A stretch of 64,000 nt of DNA from Larix kaempferi (lineage: Eukaryota > Streptophyta > Pinopsida > Pinales > Pinaceae): NCBI GenBank assembly GCA_027924585.1, contig BSBM01000597.1, positions 2,336,001 through 2,400,000 of the forward strand, given 5' to 3'. The notes under the pieces are model-generated. The model did not search any database. It was not told the origin of the DNA and saw only the letters and a program-made list of their open reading frames with translations. Of this stretch, positions 32,826 to 46,149 are shown piece after piece (position 1 is the stretch's first letter; every line of letters begins with the position of its first letter). Both the position numbers and the translations under genes were made by a program.

Positions 32826-35100
32826 GTATCACTATGAAGAGGAGGATTGAATGCCCTCCTTATGTTTAACATGAAGAGAAATTTGATAGATTCATAAAAA
32901 GGAATCCTCGAATCCCTTATTCTCGCTCACCAAGCCAATGCTAATGCTCCTTCACCTATTTTCCAATGGGTTTTTTAATCCTTTGTATATGTAGAATACA
33001 AGATGAGGAAAATCGAAGCGAGGACTAGGTCCTCATATTTCATAGTGGATAGTGGAAGGGGAGAATAATTAAGATTAATGAGGTATCCACTTTGGAGTGG
33101 CTCGTTATGATAAAAATGGACAAGATAGGGATGGTAGGGGTTGATATCTTCTCTCTACCACACTGATTCCTTGCAACCTCTACTAGTCCCTTGAGAAACT
33201 GGTTTGCCCCTTCTCTATCACACAAAATAGGGTTGAAAGTCACACCCACCAGAAAGGAGCCACAATGTAACTGTGTGACATATTTTTTTAAAGCACGTGT
33301 TGTGATTAGCTAATCCATAAAACAAAATATATATATATATATATATATATAACTGACATTATCTTTAATTTTATTTTTTTGGAATTGACATGTAACATGC
33401 AAATATTACAAACCATTATAGATCTCATCCATATAAACTATAAAAAGCATCTCTCGACACAGAAATTTAATAATAATCCATTTATATAAATTAAATAATA
33501 AACATTTGCTAAATGCTTCTCCAAATCTAATAAACACGAAGTTAAAATAAATATACATTTGTATATACCTCCTAGAAATTTTAATAAGCTTTTGATTTTA
33601 TTAGTTTACAATTATCCACTTTAACAAAAAAATCCACTTTAACCCCCAAAAAGTATGCACTCAAAAAGCAAAATCCAATTAAGGAAAAGTAATTCACTGG
33701 ATTATATATTTCCAGCCAACATGATAAAAGATGTAATGAACCTAGATGGCGTGTTAGGGATGGGAAATGGCAGTGGGTCATCAGTGGGTATGCTCTTTCC
33801 CTGGAGACACCTCTGCACAACAATATTATAGAAGTGGGACAAGTGTACGAAAGATGATGGCAAGAAGCGAGGGTTTTGTATGATGATACAACGGAAAGAC
33901 TAGATGGTCTAATGTAAGTGGGTTCTCCATATTTGGTATCCCTTCCTAGCAATGCAGGTTTCATACTTATCAAATGTTGATAGTCTAGTTCATGGGCATT
34001 CAATTATCATTGAGGGTTATGATGGCTTGGTTTGAAGAATGATACTTAACGAATGATGTTGAAACATACACAGTTTGCATGGGGAATGGACATGGATCTC
34101 TTAGGTAAGGATTTTCCTTCCACTTAGTTCATCATTTACTTTCCTCTTATCCTCATGTTATGGGTGCTATGTTTGGTAGATTTTCTTGTTGGAGGTTTAT
34201 CTTAGCTCAAGAAACCTTTCACCTTTCTTCCTCCCATGTTGTGGTTGAATCCCCTCCTCCTCCCTGAGATGAGTCTTTTGGGTTCTTCTCTGTATGCTTA
34301 CCATATCATTCTTAACCTATTTTTTAGTAATATCTATGCAATGGCGAGCAAGGGAAGGGGACACCAATGGATGAGAGGAAGCAATAGTAGCTCTTAGCCA
34401 AAGGCATAGGTCAAGGTTGATGAAGCTAAGGCCACGTATCTCAACCAAATTCTAGCTCCAATTCATCATAAAATATCCAAGGTAGAGACATGGGTAAAAC
34501 CAAACAAGAGTTCATCAAAGCCGTGGATATGAGTCCACAGGTTCAAGACACTTGATATACATGCACTCAAGAAACAAAATATTACAAGATAGTATCTCTC
34601 TAATGGCAGGTTAAGCCTTTGTTGGGTAAGGTCCTTCTTGATAACCATGAAGAAATGAATGAAATTTTACTATAGATGGATGAACTACAAGAACAAACTT
34701 AACATGATTATCAAGGAAACTACAAGATTGGTCTTTGCTTCTTCAACACTTGCTCCAGTTCATGTACCCTCTCATGAACAAGAGATGCCTTTAATTCCTA
34801 TTTCTGATGATGAATAGAAGATTAGTCCAACTACTTTGCACAATTATAACTTTAATAATTCTGGTTATCATAATTATGCTAAGGTTATAGTAACCCATTT
34901 CTATAATTATATCAAAATTAAAAATAATTTTGGACCCTACATGATTGTTTATTATTATGTCCCCGAAGGGGATCATGTATATATCAACAAGCTCCTATTA
35001 TTTGCCCTATAAATTTTTTCCACTACTATGTATAAACAATAGTTTGAAATTTATAATATTTTGTTTAATTTTTAAAATTGATGTTTTTAAAAACCTTATT
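32826..35100. other. No gene recognised; (AT)n tract and a weak coding-like stretch
   Basis: An (AT)n microsatellite lies at 33328-33352. From 34340 to about 34980 the plus strand gives a broken coding-like reading (MASKGRGHQWMRGSN, later YLNQILAPIHHKISKVETW) with many stops; it may be an old gag but has no diagnostic motif. The 140-codon minus frame at 33581-34003 has no recognisable domain and I do not call it. Confidence 0.45.
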
Positions 35101-35220
35101 GGTTGCAGGAGGTGAGTGCAGGAGGTGAGGTCATCCTAGATTTTCCCTTCCTGAGAGGGGGCTACGGGCTGATGTCACTTCCCCACTTCCCCAAACCAAC
35201 AAAATTTCAGGTGTTTCAGG

Positions 35221-35470
35221 TTGGCAGCGCTCTATCTGATAGTACTGACCACTCTACGATGTGGACAATCCTCACACATCCCTGACAACTCTGTGATCAC
35301 TCTGGGTGCATGCAACACTCCACTTAGAAGTAGGCTTGCATGTCATGTTGGCAGCGCTCTGTCCGACAGTCCTGAAAACTCTGCGATGTGGATAGTCCTC
35401 ACACATCCTTGACAACTCTATAATCTAGGTGCATGCAACACTCCACTTGGAAGTAGGCATGCTCTGCATG
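35221..35470. repeat. Two-copy tandem duplication, unit 127 bp
   Basis: TTGGCAGCGCTCT starts at 35221 and again at 35348. Each copy goes on through ACTCT(A/G)CGATGTGGA, CCTCACACATCC.TGACAACTCT and GTGCATGCAACACTCCACTT. The copies differ by point changes and a short deletion in the second. No coding function seen; two overlapping short frames are by-products. Confidence 0.8.
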
Positions 35471-38400
35471 GCATGCAAGTTGCAAGGTGGCTTCTACTTG
35501 ATGCACTATACATGTGGTCTTGGTTGTTCCATTGCTCCATTCCAACTCCTCTTCTGAGACATGAAACTGTTTTATTATGATGTTGCGCGATCTTCCCTAT
35601 GAAACCTGGTCTTCATGCGAGATGGGCAATGCGCTCTAAAACCTGCTCGTCTGCTAGCGTTTTATTGCTGCTTCTATTATAAAGTCCCTTCTATGCAAGA
35701 ATCGGATTGGAGGTAGTAGCAATTCCAGGCTATGGAGAAAAAGGTCCACATGGGGCCTTTGCTTCTTTCCAGTTGACATTGAGAGAGGAGTTTACCATTA
35801 GCTATACTGAACAGGAAAACTATGCCTGATGGAAACATCTGCGCTTAGGATCACCATTATGATGTATACCTTTGTTGGTTTTCCCTATTCACATTTTTAT
35901 TTATGCCTAGAGATGGAGCACATAGCTTCTTGAGGCTTATTCTTAGATAGATTTGATTTATTATTATAAGTTTTTCTTTAATTGTCCACTATATTGTTGA
36001 GAAAATTGCAGTTACAGTTTCAATGGATAATCTGCATACATGAGAAGTGCAATACCTAGAGTTTTTCTTCCAAAAATTCAAGGATTAGTAGGAATAATTT
36101 CTCGGATTCCTCCACCATCGTTATGATTTTCCCTGCCGAAGAATTCCTCTATTTTTCCACTAGCAATTGAGACTGGGCGCAATTGTTAGTTAAATTTCAA
36201 CGAAAGTATACATAGGGAATCAGTGTTGTATTGGTCATGGAAATTAAGCTTTGATACATTGCAGTACATGGGGAAGAAAGAATAAATACTGTTACCATGA
36301 GACGTTTTCCCTGAGCTATCCTTTGATATTCGAGTCCCTAAAATTGGATACCATCTCAGAACTGATCATGAGGAGCGCTAGTGTTTGGACATCTGTTAAC
36401 ACCCCCGCCACCTCTTTGACCCTCATCTCCATCCCCATCATTGCCTATAAGATTCTGGGAAGACACTTGATGTTGTCCTTGCACATTGTACTTCGCACTT
36501 GATGCGTGGTGAAGCTTGTGCATAAGGCCAGATCCAACCTTACCAATGATTACATTCGCTCCAGTTCACTTTGTAGGCAATTTTCACTGCTTTGTGTTCT
36601 TGTTGTTTGCATGTGGATTTTGCCAAAAAATTTGTGGGCAATTTTCACTGGGATTGTTGCTTGGAAGGCCATGTATTCTTGCTTCTTGCATGTGGATTTC
36701 CACAAGTCATTTGAGGATATGTGTTTCCATTATTTATTCAACCAGGTGGAAACATATTCTGAGGAGAAACCTCGACTTGGCTCTAGGGTTACTCTTAAAT
36801 GCTCCTAGAATTTTCCAGATAACCTGCACACCATTATATATCACAAGCAACCTCCAGGTATCTCAAGGCCATACCAAAAGTCTCTGCATTGATTCCACGT
36901 CGTCCCTCTCAATAGCCTGGTGTAACATTCCTCTATACATTTTGCATGTTTGGTCATCTCTAGCCATGGGAACCCTTTTCTAGCTATTCACATCTCCATT
37001 TGCTATGAGGTAGATGCGAGTCACTTCCCCAATGGCCCCCTATCTTTCCAAGCGTCCAACGAATGCATGGAACAATCTCATTTTGCACTGATGCCAAAGT
37101 CTCCACACTATCGTTGTTATCATTTTAACCCTTCCACTTCATTTGTTGGATTAGGGTTTCAGTAAATTCAAAACTTATCATTTCTTTATTATATAAATTT
37201 GAACCACTAAATGAAAATGTGGGGATGGAAAAGGCATGTTTTTTCCTCTTCAACGGTTCTCTCTCCATGTCATTTGTTAGTGTGTCAATTCGCATTGCCC
37301 TATGTTGTGGCAGTCCTGCAACACTAGTGACGTGCTCTATACATGAGCGTTACTTGCTTTCGTGGGAAACAATCCTCTGTGTGTCAGTCAGGCTGTGATT
37401 TTTTGTTGCTGTGTTTACCTCAGTCTACCACCTGCTGCATGTAGTCTGCTCTTTGCATTTTTTTCCACACCTTTTCTTGTTGTGTGTCACTGTGTTATGT
37501 GTTTTTTAGGGTTTCCCCTTTGACCGCAAAGGTGAAACCCGAGCGTAGCTTCAGCTTCAGGTTGTGAGATATCGGCTTTCTGTTCCAGAAACAAAGATAA
37601 AGATCATTGTGAGTCTCATCTTCTGTGCAAGAAGTTGTTATGAAATCAAGCCAATTATTACTTCGATATGGAGTAACTAGTCGACTATGGATAATTGGGA
37701 TTGCGACAACTGCGTCCTTCTATGGGGAATGGTTGGGACCTGTACCCTCCACCTATTGTTGCCAAACCAACTCCAGGATTGTTTCCTAGGTCCTCCCTTG
37801 TTTCTTCCTTCTGCTTTCCAAGTTCTACATTTATTTTAGTGTTCCAAGTTCCGCATTTATTTTAGTGTTTAGAAGATTCGTCTTGAAAGTTGAAATGCAT
37901 CAAATATGCCATTATTTTATATTTGGGGATCATAAGAAGCATCTTGAATTTTTGTTTCTATTTTTTATTTAATTACATATTTCAGAAGCACAATAATGAC
38001 AAACATTGCCTGTCCACCTCTTGATGCACTTGAGCTGAGGGCTGAGTTTCTGGTTTTGTTTAAAAAAATTGTATGGTAGTCAATGTCCCATTTAAGAATG
38101 TATTTTGCTTCGCATTTACCTGTTGTTTTCCAGTATTTGTTGATTATTAAAAAATATTTTTGTTTCCTTTCAAAACAAATTTTACCTGAGTCACCTTTCT
38201 GCTTTGCATAGAGGCTTCTATCTATGCTAATAGCTATAGATTGTTATGACTATTGTAGGATTTAATGCTTAGCCAACTGATTGGTCTTTTCGAAATTGGA
38301 TTTGTCTTCTTCTGTACATCTTAGTGGTATTCATTTTCTGGCTTTTGCATTAGACTTTGCTTTTCTTATCATATCATATTATGTTTTTGTTTCTACGTTT

Positions 38401-41330
38401 ATGGTATTGTTATTACATTGCATTTTTGTTTCTGTGCATTGTTTAATAAACTATTGACAACCCTGTAAGTCCTCACTCGCTCGCTCCGTTGATAATTCTG
38501 CCTTCATATAGAGCTTAGAAAGAAACTATCATTTTGATATATGGTTATTGTATTGGAAACTCTACTTATGCAAGATTTGAACCATTGTGGGAGGAGTTAA
38601 AGGGGTTGAAATTGCATAGTTCTTTTCAAAAATTTGTTTAAATCAATAATTTCATAATATTGTGTTTGCGTAAGAGAATGTTGCAAATATTAATAAATAT
38701 TCATGATATATTAAATACTTATATTTTAGTGTTTTTTGGAGTTATTCCAATGGGTATGAATCCAGATTTTTATGGGTTTTCAATTTTAAATTTTACCCTA
38801 AAACTCATGAGATCATTTTCTACTGACTTCCTAGATTTATTTTAAGAACAAATTTATTCAGGGTATATGTATACAGTTAATTGCTTTATGTACCCAGAGA
38901 GCTGTTACAGGGCCATTCCAAGAACAAAATTTAGTGATTCCTGTAAAAAGTCCTTAAAAAAAATTAATTGTAAAATGCATTCAAGTAAAAGCTTGACAAT
39001 ATAATGCTCGACACATTTTAAAAGCCTAATGTGTAGTCTTGGTATTACTTGTATGTTCAATTTTTAAAGTTAGTATTTGATATGTATGTGATTTATCTAC
39101 TGGTTTCAAATGAACAGTGGTTGACTGGTATCTATATATGTTTTTCTATGACTTGTACTTCTCAAAAAGGGGTTTATTGGTAGAGAATTAAATTAGGAAT
39201 CTTCTTCAGTATGCCTCTAGGAATCTCTAGTACTTTCAATTCCATGATTGTATTCCAGGCTGAGCAGAATATCCTTATGCATCCATTCCACATGTTGGGT
39301 GTAGCTAGCATATTCGGTCGCTCTCTATCCCCCCGAGAATAACATTTTCCTTCAAGACCTTTTAGAGTATCCTTTTATTTATTCAAGTTTATTTCAAGCA
39401 AAAGGGATAATTTGGGTGGTAGCTACTTGTGAGAATTTCCTTAATGAAACTCACAAATGACAATTGACATCTTGATTCAAACCCTAAACTCTCAATCATT
39501 TCTCATAACCTCTAGAGTCATGAATGAGACCCTTCTCTAACAATCGCTGGAAAAAATATAGAATCTTCAACATTTGGCTTACATAACAATGACACATGAT
39601 TATGTGATTTCCCAACAACTTTTTGAAGAGTTTTTACCAAAATTTGAAATAGTCATTATAGATGGGTTTGGTGCTTCTCTCTCTCGTATAATTTATTGTT
39701 GAAGGTAGCATGTTGACAGAATTAGAGCTTCAGTTTCCACAAAAGCAATGTCTTCTCTTTCTTTTTACAATTTAGCAATCTACCATCAATTATAGGCTCA
39801 TAGCTAGAACTAACGCTTAGTAGTTTTATGGAAGCGTGGTTTATACAATAGTAACGACTTTCATTATTTTATTATTTGGTTTTCCGTGTATTATTGTTAC
39901 TTCTACATTAAACCTAGAAAAATAATGAGTAATAATAATCTTGAATCCAATATTTTTTCAGGTTTCCTTGTTTTGTAGTTTTATATATTCTTTTTTTTTA
40001 AAATAACTTTTAGAAAAACATATACATTAAAAATATAGTGTGGAACTAAAAACAAAAAAATCATATGTAGTGCAATGCTTTCATCTACTAAAAAATTCAA
40101 CTACATCAATAACTACAAAAATAAACAAGCATTATGCATTTTTTTACTTGGACCATTGATCTTGGTTTAAAATTCTCAATCAAAAATTTATCTCAAATAA
40201 GGATTTTTATGTCAAAGGAGGATTTTAACCCCCAAGACCTTCATCGAGATCTTCAATGTTGTCCTTTAAGTAAAGATGTGCAAAGACCATCTATGTATAG
40301 CGTGCTTGCCAAAAAAAAACACAATAAATATAAAAAATATCTAGCACAAAACTCTAATACCTCCTTTTTAACTCTCAAAACAATTCAAATTGCTTTACTA
40401 TCTTGCGAATATTTATATATTTAGAAAATTAATTTGACATATGAAGTTTTAATTCTTCTATGAAAAAATAAATGCAAAATGTCTCTAGAGTCTCAGTTGT
40501 AAACATTTACCTCTTTGCAAAAGCGTTGTTGATTCTACACCATAACTTGTCACTATTTCTCAGATCGGGAACATTACCACCTTGTAACTCTTGTTTTATC
40601 TATGATCTAGTTTTTTCTTGAAGAAAACCCAAACTTAGTCATATTTAAATTAATATAAACTAATATAAACTTTAGTAACTTAAAATAAAACTTATTTGAT
40701 ATAGATTTTAATTAATCATGAGAAATACAAACTTGTTTTACAATAGTCATACATAAATAAAACGTAAAACTAAGTAATGTTACATGTATGTCGGCACCAT
40801 TATCCCATCTACCGCACTCTCCCATATTGGAAATAGTGAACTTTCTTCTCGACTCTGTCCAACCGCTTGCCTATGTAATTCCTTCATCCGAGTTTGGTGC
40901 TTTAATTATTCCATACCACCCTAAAGCTCGCGTTGGACTTGGCCGTCAAGAAATTAATAAGTCAAGTCATTTGAAATACTTTTTTTTTAATCATTTGATA
41001 TTCTTGAAAAGTATTTGAAATTATATTATTGAAAACATGAATTTATTTTCTCAATAAAAAAGATTTTCTTTAAAACATAATATGTACACTTAAAACTTAA
41101 ATGATAAAACTTGGAGAGTAGACATGTAATGAGTGAGAGTGCATTTGCTTGAAGAAATAATGAAGAAGTTGAGCTTTAAATAGATGTTATCCACATATTT
41201 AATTTTCACTTGTGAATAGATTTATTTATTTTAATTGATTTCACAAACAACTATCATTCAAAAACCTTTGGTTGCACAAGTGAAACGAGGTGCTCTATAG
41301 CCTAGTATGAGAAGATGTTGTAACCTGTGT
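35471..41330. other. Long stretch without a recognisable gene
   Basis: AT-rich, no domain found on either strand. An imperfect duplication occurs at about 36567-36720: TTTGT(A/G)GGCAATTTTCACTG at 36569 and 36630, then GCATGTGGATTT at about 36606 and 36687. Frames of 100-155 codons at 36506-36983 result from this low-content sequence and have no motif. The (AT)- and homopolymer-rich part after 39900 holds nothing recognisable. Confidence 0.5.
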
Positions 41331-41405
41331 GATGTAACGTTACATCTAACGTTTGTTACTAACAAAATAGTTAAAAAATTTCATGTCGGCTCATAAAATA
41401 AACCA

Positions 41406-41929
41406 GCATAGATCCATCTTAAACCCGTATGTATCAAACACCGAGAGGGATCCAATTTCTTGAAGTGTATTTCTTTTTTTAAATTTAAACTCAAGAAATT
41501 TGATATCTCTTGATTGATAGATCTGGATTTAAGTTTTAAGTTTTTATTTTATAAACGAACATCGATTTTTTAATTACTTTTCATAATATTTTATTTTATG
41601 AGCCAACATGGATTTTTTTAAATACTTTACATAGTTTTTTATTTTATGAGCCGACATGAATTTATTAATGCCCGACATAATATAATTTATTATTTTTTAC
41701 TCTTTTTTGGGGGCCCGTAAAAAAATCTATGTTGGTTCATAAAATAAAGTATTATGAAAAGTAATTAAAAATAGATGTTCATTATAAAATAAAAACTTAA
41801 AACTTAAACTCGGATCTATCAATCAAGAGAGATCAAATTTATCGAGTTTAAATTTAAAAAAGAAATACATCTCAAGAAATTGGATCCCTCTCCGTGCTTT
41901 TGATAAATACAGGTCTAAGATGGATCTAT
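41406..41929. mobile_element. Long inverted repeat (foldback or MITE-like element)
   Basis: The left arm 41406-41620 and right arm 41719-41929 are reverse complements over about 210 bp. They share GATCCATCTTA, GGGATCCAATTTCTTGA, TTTAAATTTAAACTC, CTCTTGATTGATAGATC, TTAAGTTTTAAGTTTTTATT and TAATTACTTTTCATAATA. The loop is about 100 bp and itself contains TTTTATTTTATGAGCCGACATG, a further copy of the inner end. No open frame is present. I could not define a target duplication. Confidence 0.8.
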
Positions 41930-42849
41930 ATTAGTTTTAAAAACATTGTGTTAGCAATCTTAAATGATTAAATATTATGTATTTTGATCAAAATTATGGT
42001 TGATAATATATCTTTTTCACTTTCAAATTTATCATTAAAAAATATTTGATAATATAAAAAATGGCTCAAATTGTTGTATATTCAAGTAATGGATCATTAA
42101 CCAAGTAATCTATTATATTAACTAATTATTTAAAAAAATACCCTTAATTGATTACTAACGTTTGAAGGAGTAATTTAAAAGTGAAATTATTTGTTAATGG
42201 TAAATTTTTATTATTATTTATAATTTTATACATGGTTTTGTAAATACTTTATGAGACAAAATATAAAATATTATTGAAAACAAAATTTTATAGTCAAATT
42301 TTTTAATAAAATCTCTATTGAAAAGTTTTTAAAAAATTATATCCACTTATTTTAAAATCTAGCTCCTATCTTCTAACGAGAGCTTGAATAATGTATTGAA
42401 GAAAAAGTCACCATTACCATCAGATTAAATTGGCATTAAGAATAATGAAAAAGTCTAAAAAGAAAACCTTGAGTGCAAATGCCAAAACAATAGCTATCCA
42501 GGACCATCATCTTGCTTATAGTGTCAAACACTCTTAGAAATTTTGATAATAAAAAACTCTTAAAAATAAACAATATGGTTTATTTAATACTCAATACTTA
42601 TTAACGCCCAGCATGTTTGATATCAGGCGGTCTTCGAGTCGTCTTATTGCAAAATCTTACATACTCTTGAAACCTTTATAATCACGCACTCTTTTTTATA
42701 TATATATATATGGATTTATTTAAATCTTAAATTGATGTATAAGGATTTGGAGTCGAGATAACATACAACTTACATCTATTTAAAATAATTCAAAATTAAG
42801 ATAAAACTAAATTAATTATAATTAATATAAATTCATCAAGTTGGATTGG

Positions 42850-43990
42850 TAGGCTAGAGGGTTGTTTAGAGAGGCAAGTTATGTTGGTATAACTTTGGCT
42901 AGTATAGGCATCATCCTTCTTCTTTAGATGTTAACGATATTGTTTTATGGAAATGAGTCCCTATCATTTCGACGAATAACTGAAAATTCTCAAGGATTTT
43001 TTATTTAGTATGGGTATGATTGTTAACGCTGACAAAACAACGACTATAATAATCAAATCTCGGAAGTTTACTTATGATAATTTCATGTATAACAACAACA
43101 ACTTGGAGAAGCTACCTTCATATAAATTTCTTGGAATTGATCTTCATCATAAGCTTAACTCAAATTATAGCATTGAGAAAAGAATTAATGGAAGTTGGAA
43201 AGCTTAATATGGACTTGAAAATAGTTGTAAACTAGTAAACCTTCAACTTCGGGATATGAAGAAACTCCACTTTGAGACTCTCATCACTCCTAATATATTG
43301 GTTGTGAAGTTTGGGGATGCATCATCTCCAGAGAATCATGGAGAGGGATAGATTAAATCCAAAAACAATTTATAACATATAATCTCAAAATTAAAGGTAA
43401 TACATCATATCATATCCTCCTCATAGAAGCGAGTCTCTCCCCAATTTAGAGAATGGCTATGATTGGGTACCTAATGTAGAATAATAACATAAATAACATG
43501 GGAGAAAAGAGACCCTCCTAAAATTGCTTCTTACTCTATCCAAAACCATCTAAGACTTAAGCGAGGTTGGGCTAAATATGCCAAGTCTTGTCTGAATCAA
43601 TGTTAAAAGTATCATTGTATCTTGTCTGAGAATATGTGGTGCAATAAAGATTTAGAGGATACAAGAAAATCAAAATATTAAAGAGGGAGAAGATCAAAAG
43701 CATATTTTTGTTTTAAATAGTGTAAAGAAGATAATAAACATTGCTATAATAAGAACAAACTTTCATGAGCTCCATAGTGAAACAGGCATTGGAAAATTCC
43801 TAAAATGTCGAGGGATTAAATAATTTATCAGCTTTCACAAAGAGGGTTGCAGATGAATATCACTTTCTCATAGAATGTCCTGCAAACATCCACATTAAAG
43901 CACAATTTCAAAATATTGGCTACAATATTGACCTTCCTTACCTTTAACTCATCCGAGCTATGATGATTTGGAATGCTTTTCTTAAATATT
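42850..43990 (+). pseudogene. LINE fragment 1: RT C-terminal part
   Basis: The catalytic box at about 42925-42945 reads DVNDIVL for YADDIVL. It continues MGMIVNADKTTTIIIKSRKF, NNNNLEKLPSYKFLGIDLHH and YSIEKRINGSWKA, the typical non-LTR RT segment after the palm, then LRDMKKLHFETLITPNIL. After further frame changes there is a weak zinc-type ending near 43860 (EYHFLIECPANIH). This sequence is distinct from LINE fragment 2, so two LINE lineages are represented. 5' truncation is usual for LINEs. Confidence 0.75.
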
Positions 43991-44238
43991 TTTTAGCATA
44001 GAAATAAAATTTTAAAGAAAATTAAGTGACTCCTTATTTTTTTTGAAGGTCGATCTTTCAATGAACATGTGTGTGTGATGCAAAATATATTTTATTTTTT
44101 ATCTTTATAGGAAGAAGATATGATCCTTTTAAATTTATTAATTTGAATTAATAAATTTAAATTGAAGTTGACTTTTTTAATTAATAATATGTTGTAAGAA
44201 TCAATTTATTTTAAAAATATTTTCTTAAAACTCTATTA

Positions 44239-44398
44239 TGTTAAAATCTAAATTATATATATGTATATTTTGTTAAAATCTAAATTATATATATATATAT
44301 ATATTGTTAAAATCTAAATTATATATATATATATATTGTTAAAATCTAAATTATATATATATATATATTGTTAAAATCTAAATTATATTTTTTTAGAC
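44239..44398. repeat. Minisatellite, five copies of a 32-34-bp unit
   Basis: TGTTAAAATCTAAATT starts at 44239, 44271, 44305, 44337 and 44369, each followed by an (AT)n run of 14-18 bases. The array abuts the left edge of LINE fragment 2. Confidence 0.9.
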
Positions 44399-44639
44399 GA
44401 ATTATCTAATGAATCGCTGGATCCGGTTGATGGCTCGCCTCCTCTCAATTCTTCTCTGGCCCAAAACCATTTTACTTCGAGTGATGCAGATATATCACAA
44501 GGTATGTATCCGGTTTCACCACAAACTTGTTATGAATATTTATCTTCGAAAGAACTACTTTTCATTAAATCTGCACAGAAAAAGATTTTGACAGTAGATT
44601 GGGGAAATTGTCCGGGGTCGGGGAAATTGGGAGGTTTGT

Positions 44640-45145
44640 GCTATTAATGTTGATGGTTAGTTGGGGGGACTATTAGCTATTTGGAATCCATTGGTTTGTG
44701 CTTTCCCCCCTTCAAAACCTATGCGGGTATTCTTCTTGAAGGGAAAATCAAAGGGTTGGAAAAAGACATTAGTTTTCTAAATATGTATGCTCTGTATACA
44801 GATAGGAAACCTTTATGGGAAAGGATTGAAGCCAATGGTCTTCTTAATATTCATAATCCAATAATTGCTTGAGACATTAACTTTACCATGTATTTTTATG
44901 GGAATTGGGGAATGCAGTCTTCAAATGGACTCACTAGCATTTTTTTTAGGATATGTTTCAAAGGAATAAGCTAATTGATATTGTTCCACATGAATTGCAT
45001 CTCACGTGGAAAAATAAGAGATTGGGTGTTGAAGGTATTGGTAGAAGGATTGACATGTATCTAATGTTGGAATCACTTGCTAGTTTTTGTACAAGGTGTA
45101 GGTCTTGGAATTTAGCTTCCAATATCTCTGATCATATTCTTATTG
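44640..45145 (+). pseudogene. LINE 2 endonuclease
   Basis: Motifs in order: GGLLAIWNP, then ISFLNMYALYTDRKPLWERI, then a stop and DINFT (normally GDFN), then LVDIVPxxxxxTW-type IDIVPHELHLTW, GRRIDMYLM (normally RLDRFL) and finally NISDHILIAP (the SDH..P box that closes AP endonucleases). The N-terminal third with the first catalytic residues is missing or decayed. It would nick target DNA for target-primed reverse transcription. Confidence 0.8.
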
Positions 45146-45779
45146 CCCCACAACTGGAAGGGGAAGCTATTTCTAAGAATTTTCCTTTTAAATTTAATCA
45201 ATCTTGGTTGAAAGAGGAAGAATTATGTAATATGGTTAAAACTTTTTGGGTAAATATTGAGATTCCGAAAGGTTTGAATGCTATGGTTGTTTTGTCTTTC
45301 AAACTTAAGAAATTAAAAGGTTTCGTAGCTATATGGATTAAAAATAAAGAGAAGCGGGCCAATGGATCTCTGTGTGAAATTAAAGGGGAAATTAATGTCA
45401 TTCTGGAGAATAATTTGGATGTTAATATTTCCAGTGAAGAAAAGGCCTATATTATGGAATTGAAACACAAAAAGGATTATCTTCTTAAAAACAAGAAGAG
45501 GCTTGGAGGTTAAAAAGCCAAGTTGTGTGGCTTGTTGTGGGTGATAACAATACAATATTTTTTTCATAGATATGCAAGTTATAGAAAAAATTTAAATACT
45601 ATTTGGGATATCAAATAAGCTTAAGGGGATTGGGTTTTTGCTAAATGGATATTGAGAAGGAATCTATGGATTACTTTAGCAATCACTTCAAAGATTTAGG
45701 ATTGGCTAATATAGGTGATCAAATGAAAGTTGTGAGACATTATCCTAATTTTATTTCTAGGGAGGATGGGGAATAGATT

Positions 45780-46145
45780 GGTAAACCTATCAGTTTAGAA
45801 GAAGTGGAAAGTGTCCTGACAAAAATTGCAAAGGACAAATGTCCCGGTCTTGATGGATGTCCTATGGAACTATTCGTTACTTTTTTTATTTAATGGGAAG
45901 GGATCTTCTTGTTGTTGATGAGATGCCAATAATACATGGTTTCATGTCTAGGGCCTTAAACTCCACATTCATTTCTCTTATTCTGAAGAAGGATAAACCT
46001 GAGTATTTTTCAGACTTTATGCCTATTGCTTTGTGTAATTTGGTCTATAAATTGGTAACAAAAATCATTGCAAATCGGATAAAACCAAAACTGTCTGAAA
46101 TGGTTTCAAAAGAGCAATTTAGGTTGTGTTTACGGACAATCTACT
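45780..46145 (+). pseudogene. LINE 2 reverse transcriptase, part 1
   Basis: The stretch reads KIAKDKCPGLDG (the PGPDG box), a frame change, then NSTFISLILKKDKPEYFSDF and MPIALCNLVYKLVTKIIANR, IKPKLSEMVSKEQF. These are the N-terminal RT motifs of L1 elements. The following G-F-[VI]-x-G-R region is shifted by one base and then broken by the insertion. Confidence 0.85.
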
Positions 46146-46149
46146 CAAG

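Noticed and set aside
33581-34003. Minus-strand frame of 140 codons
   Set aside because: No recognisable domain or gene structure; length alone is compatible with chance in this window.
36506-36983. Overlapping frames of 100 and 155 codons
   Set aside because: Cys/Phe/Leu-rich translation of a duplicated low-information region, no motif, no supporting context.
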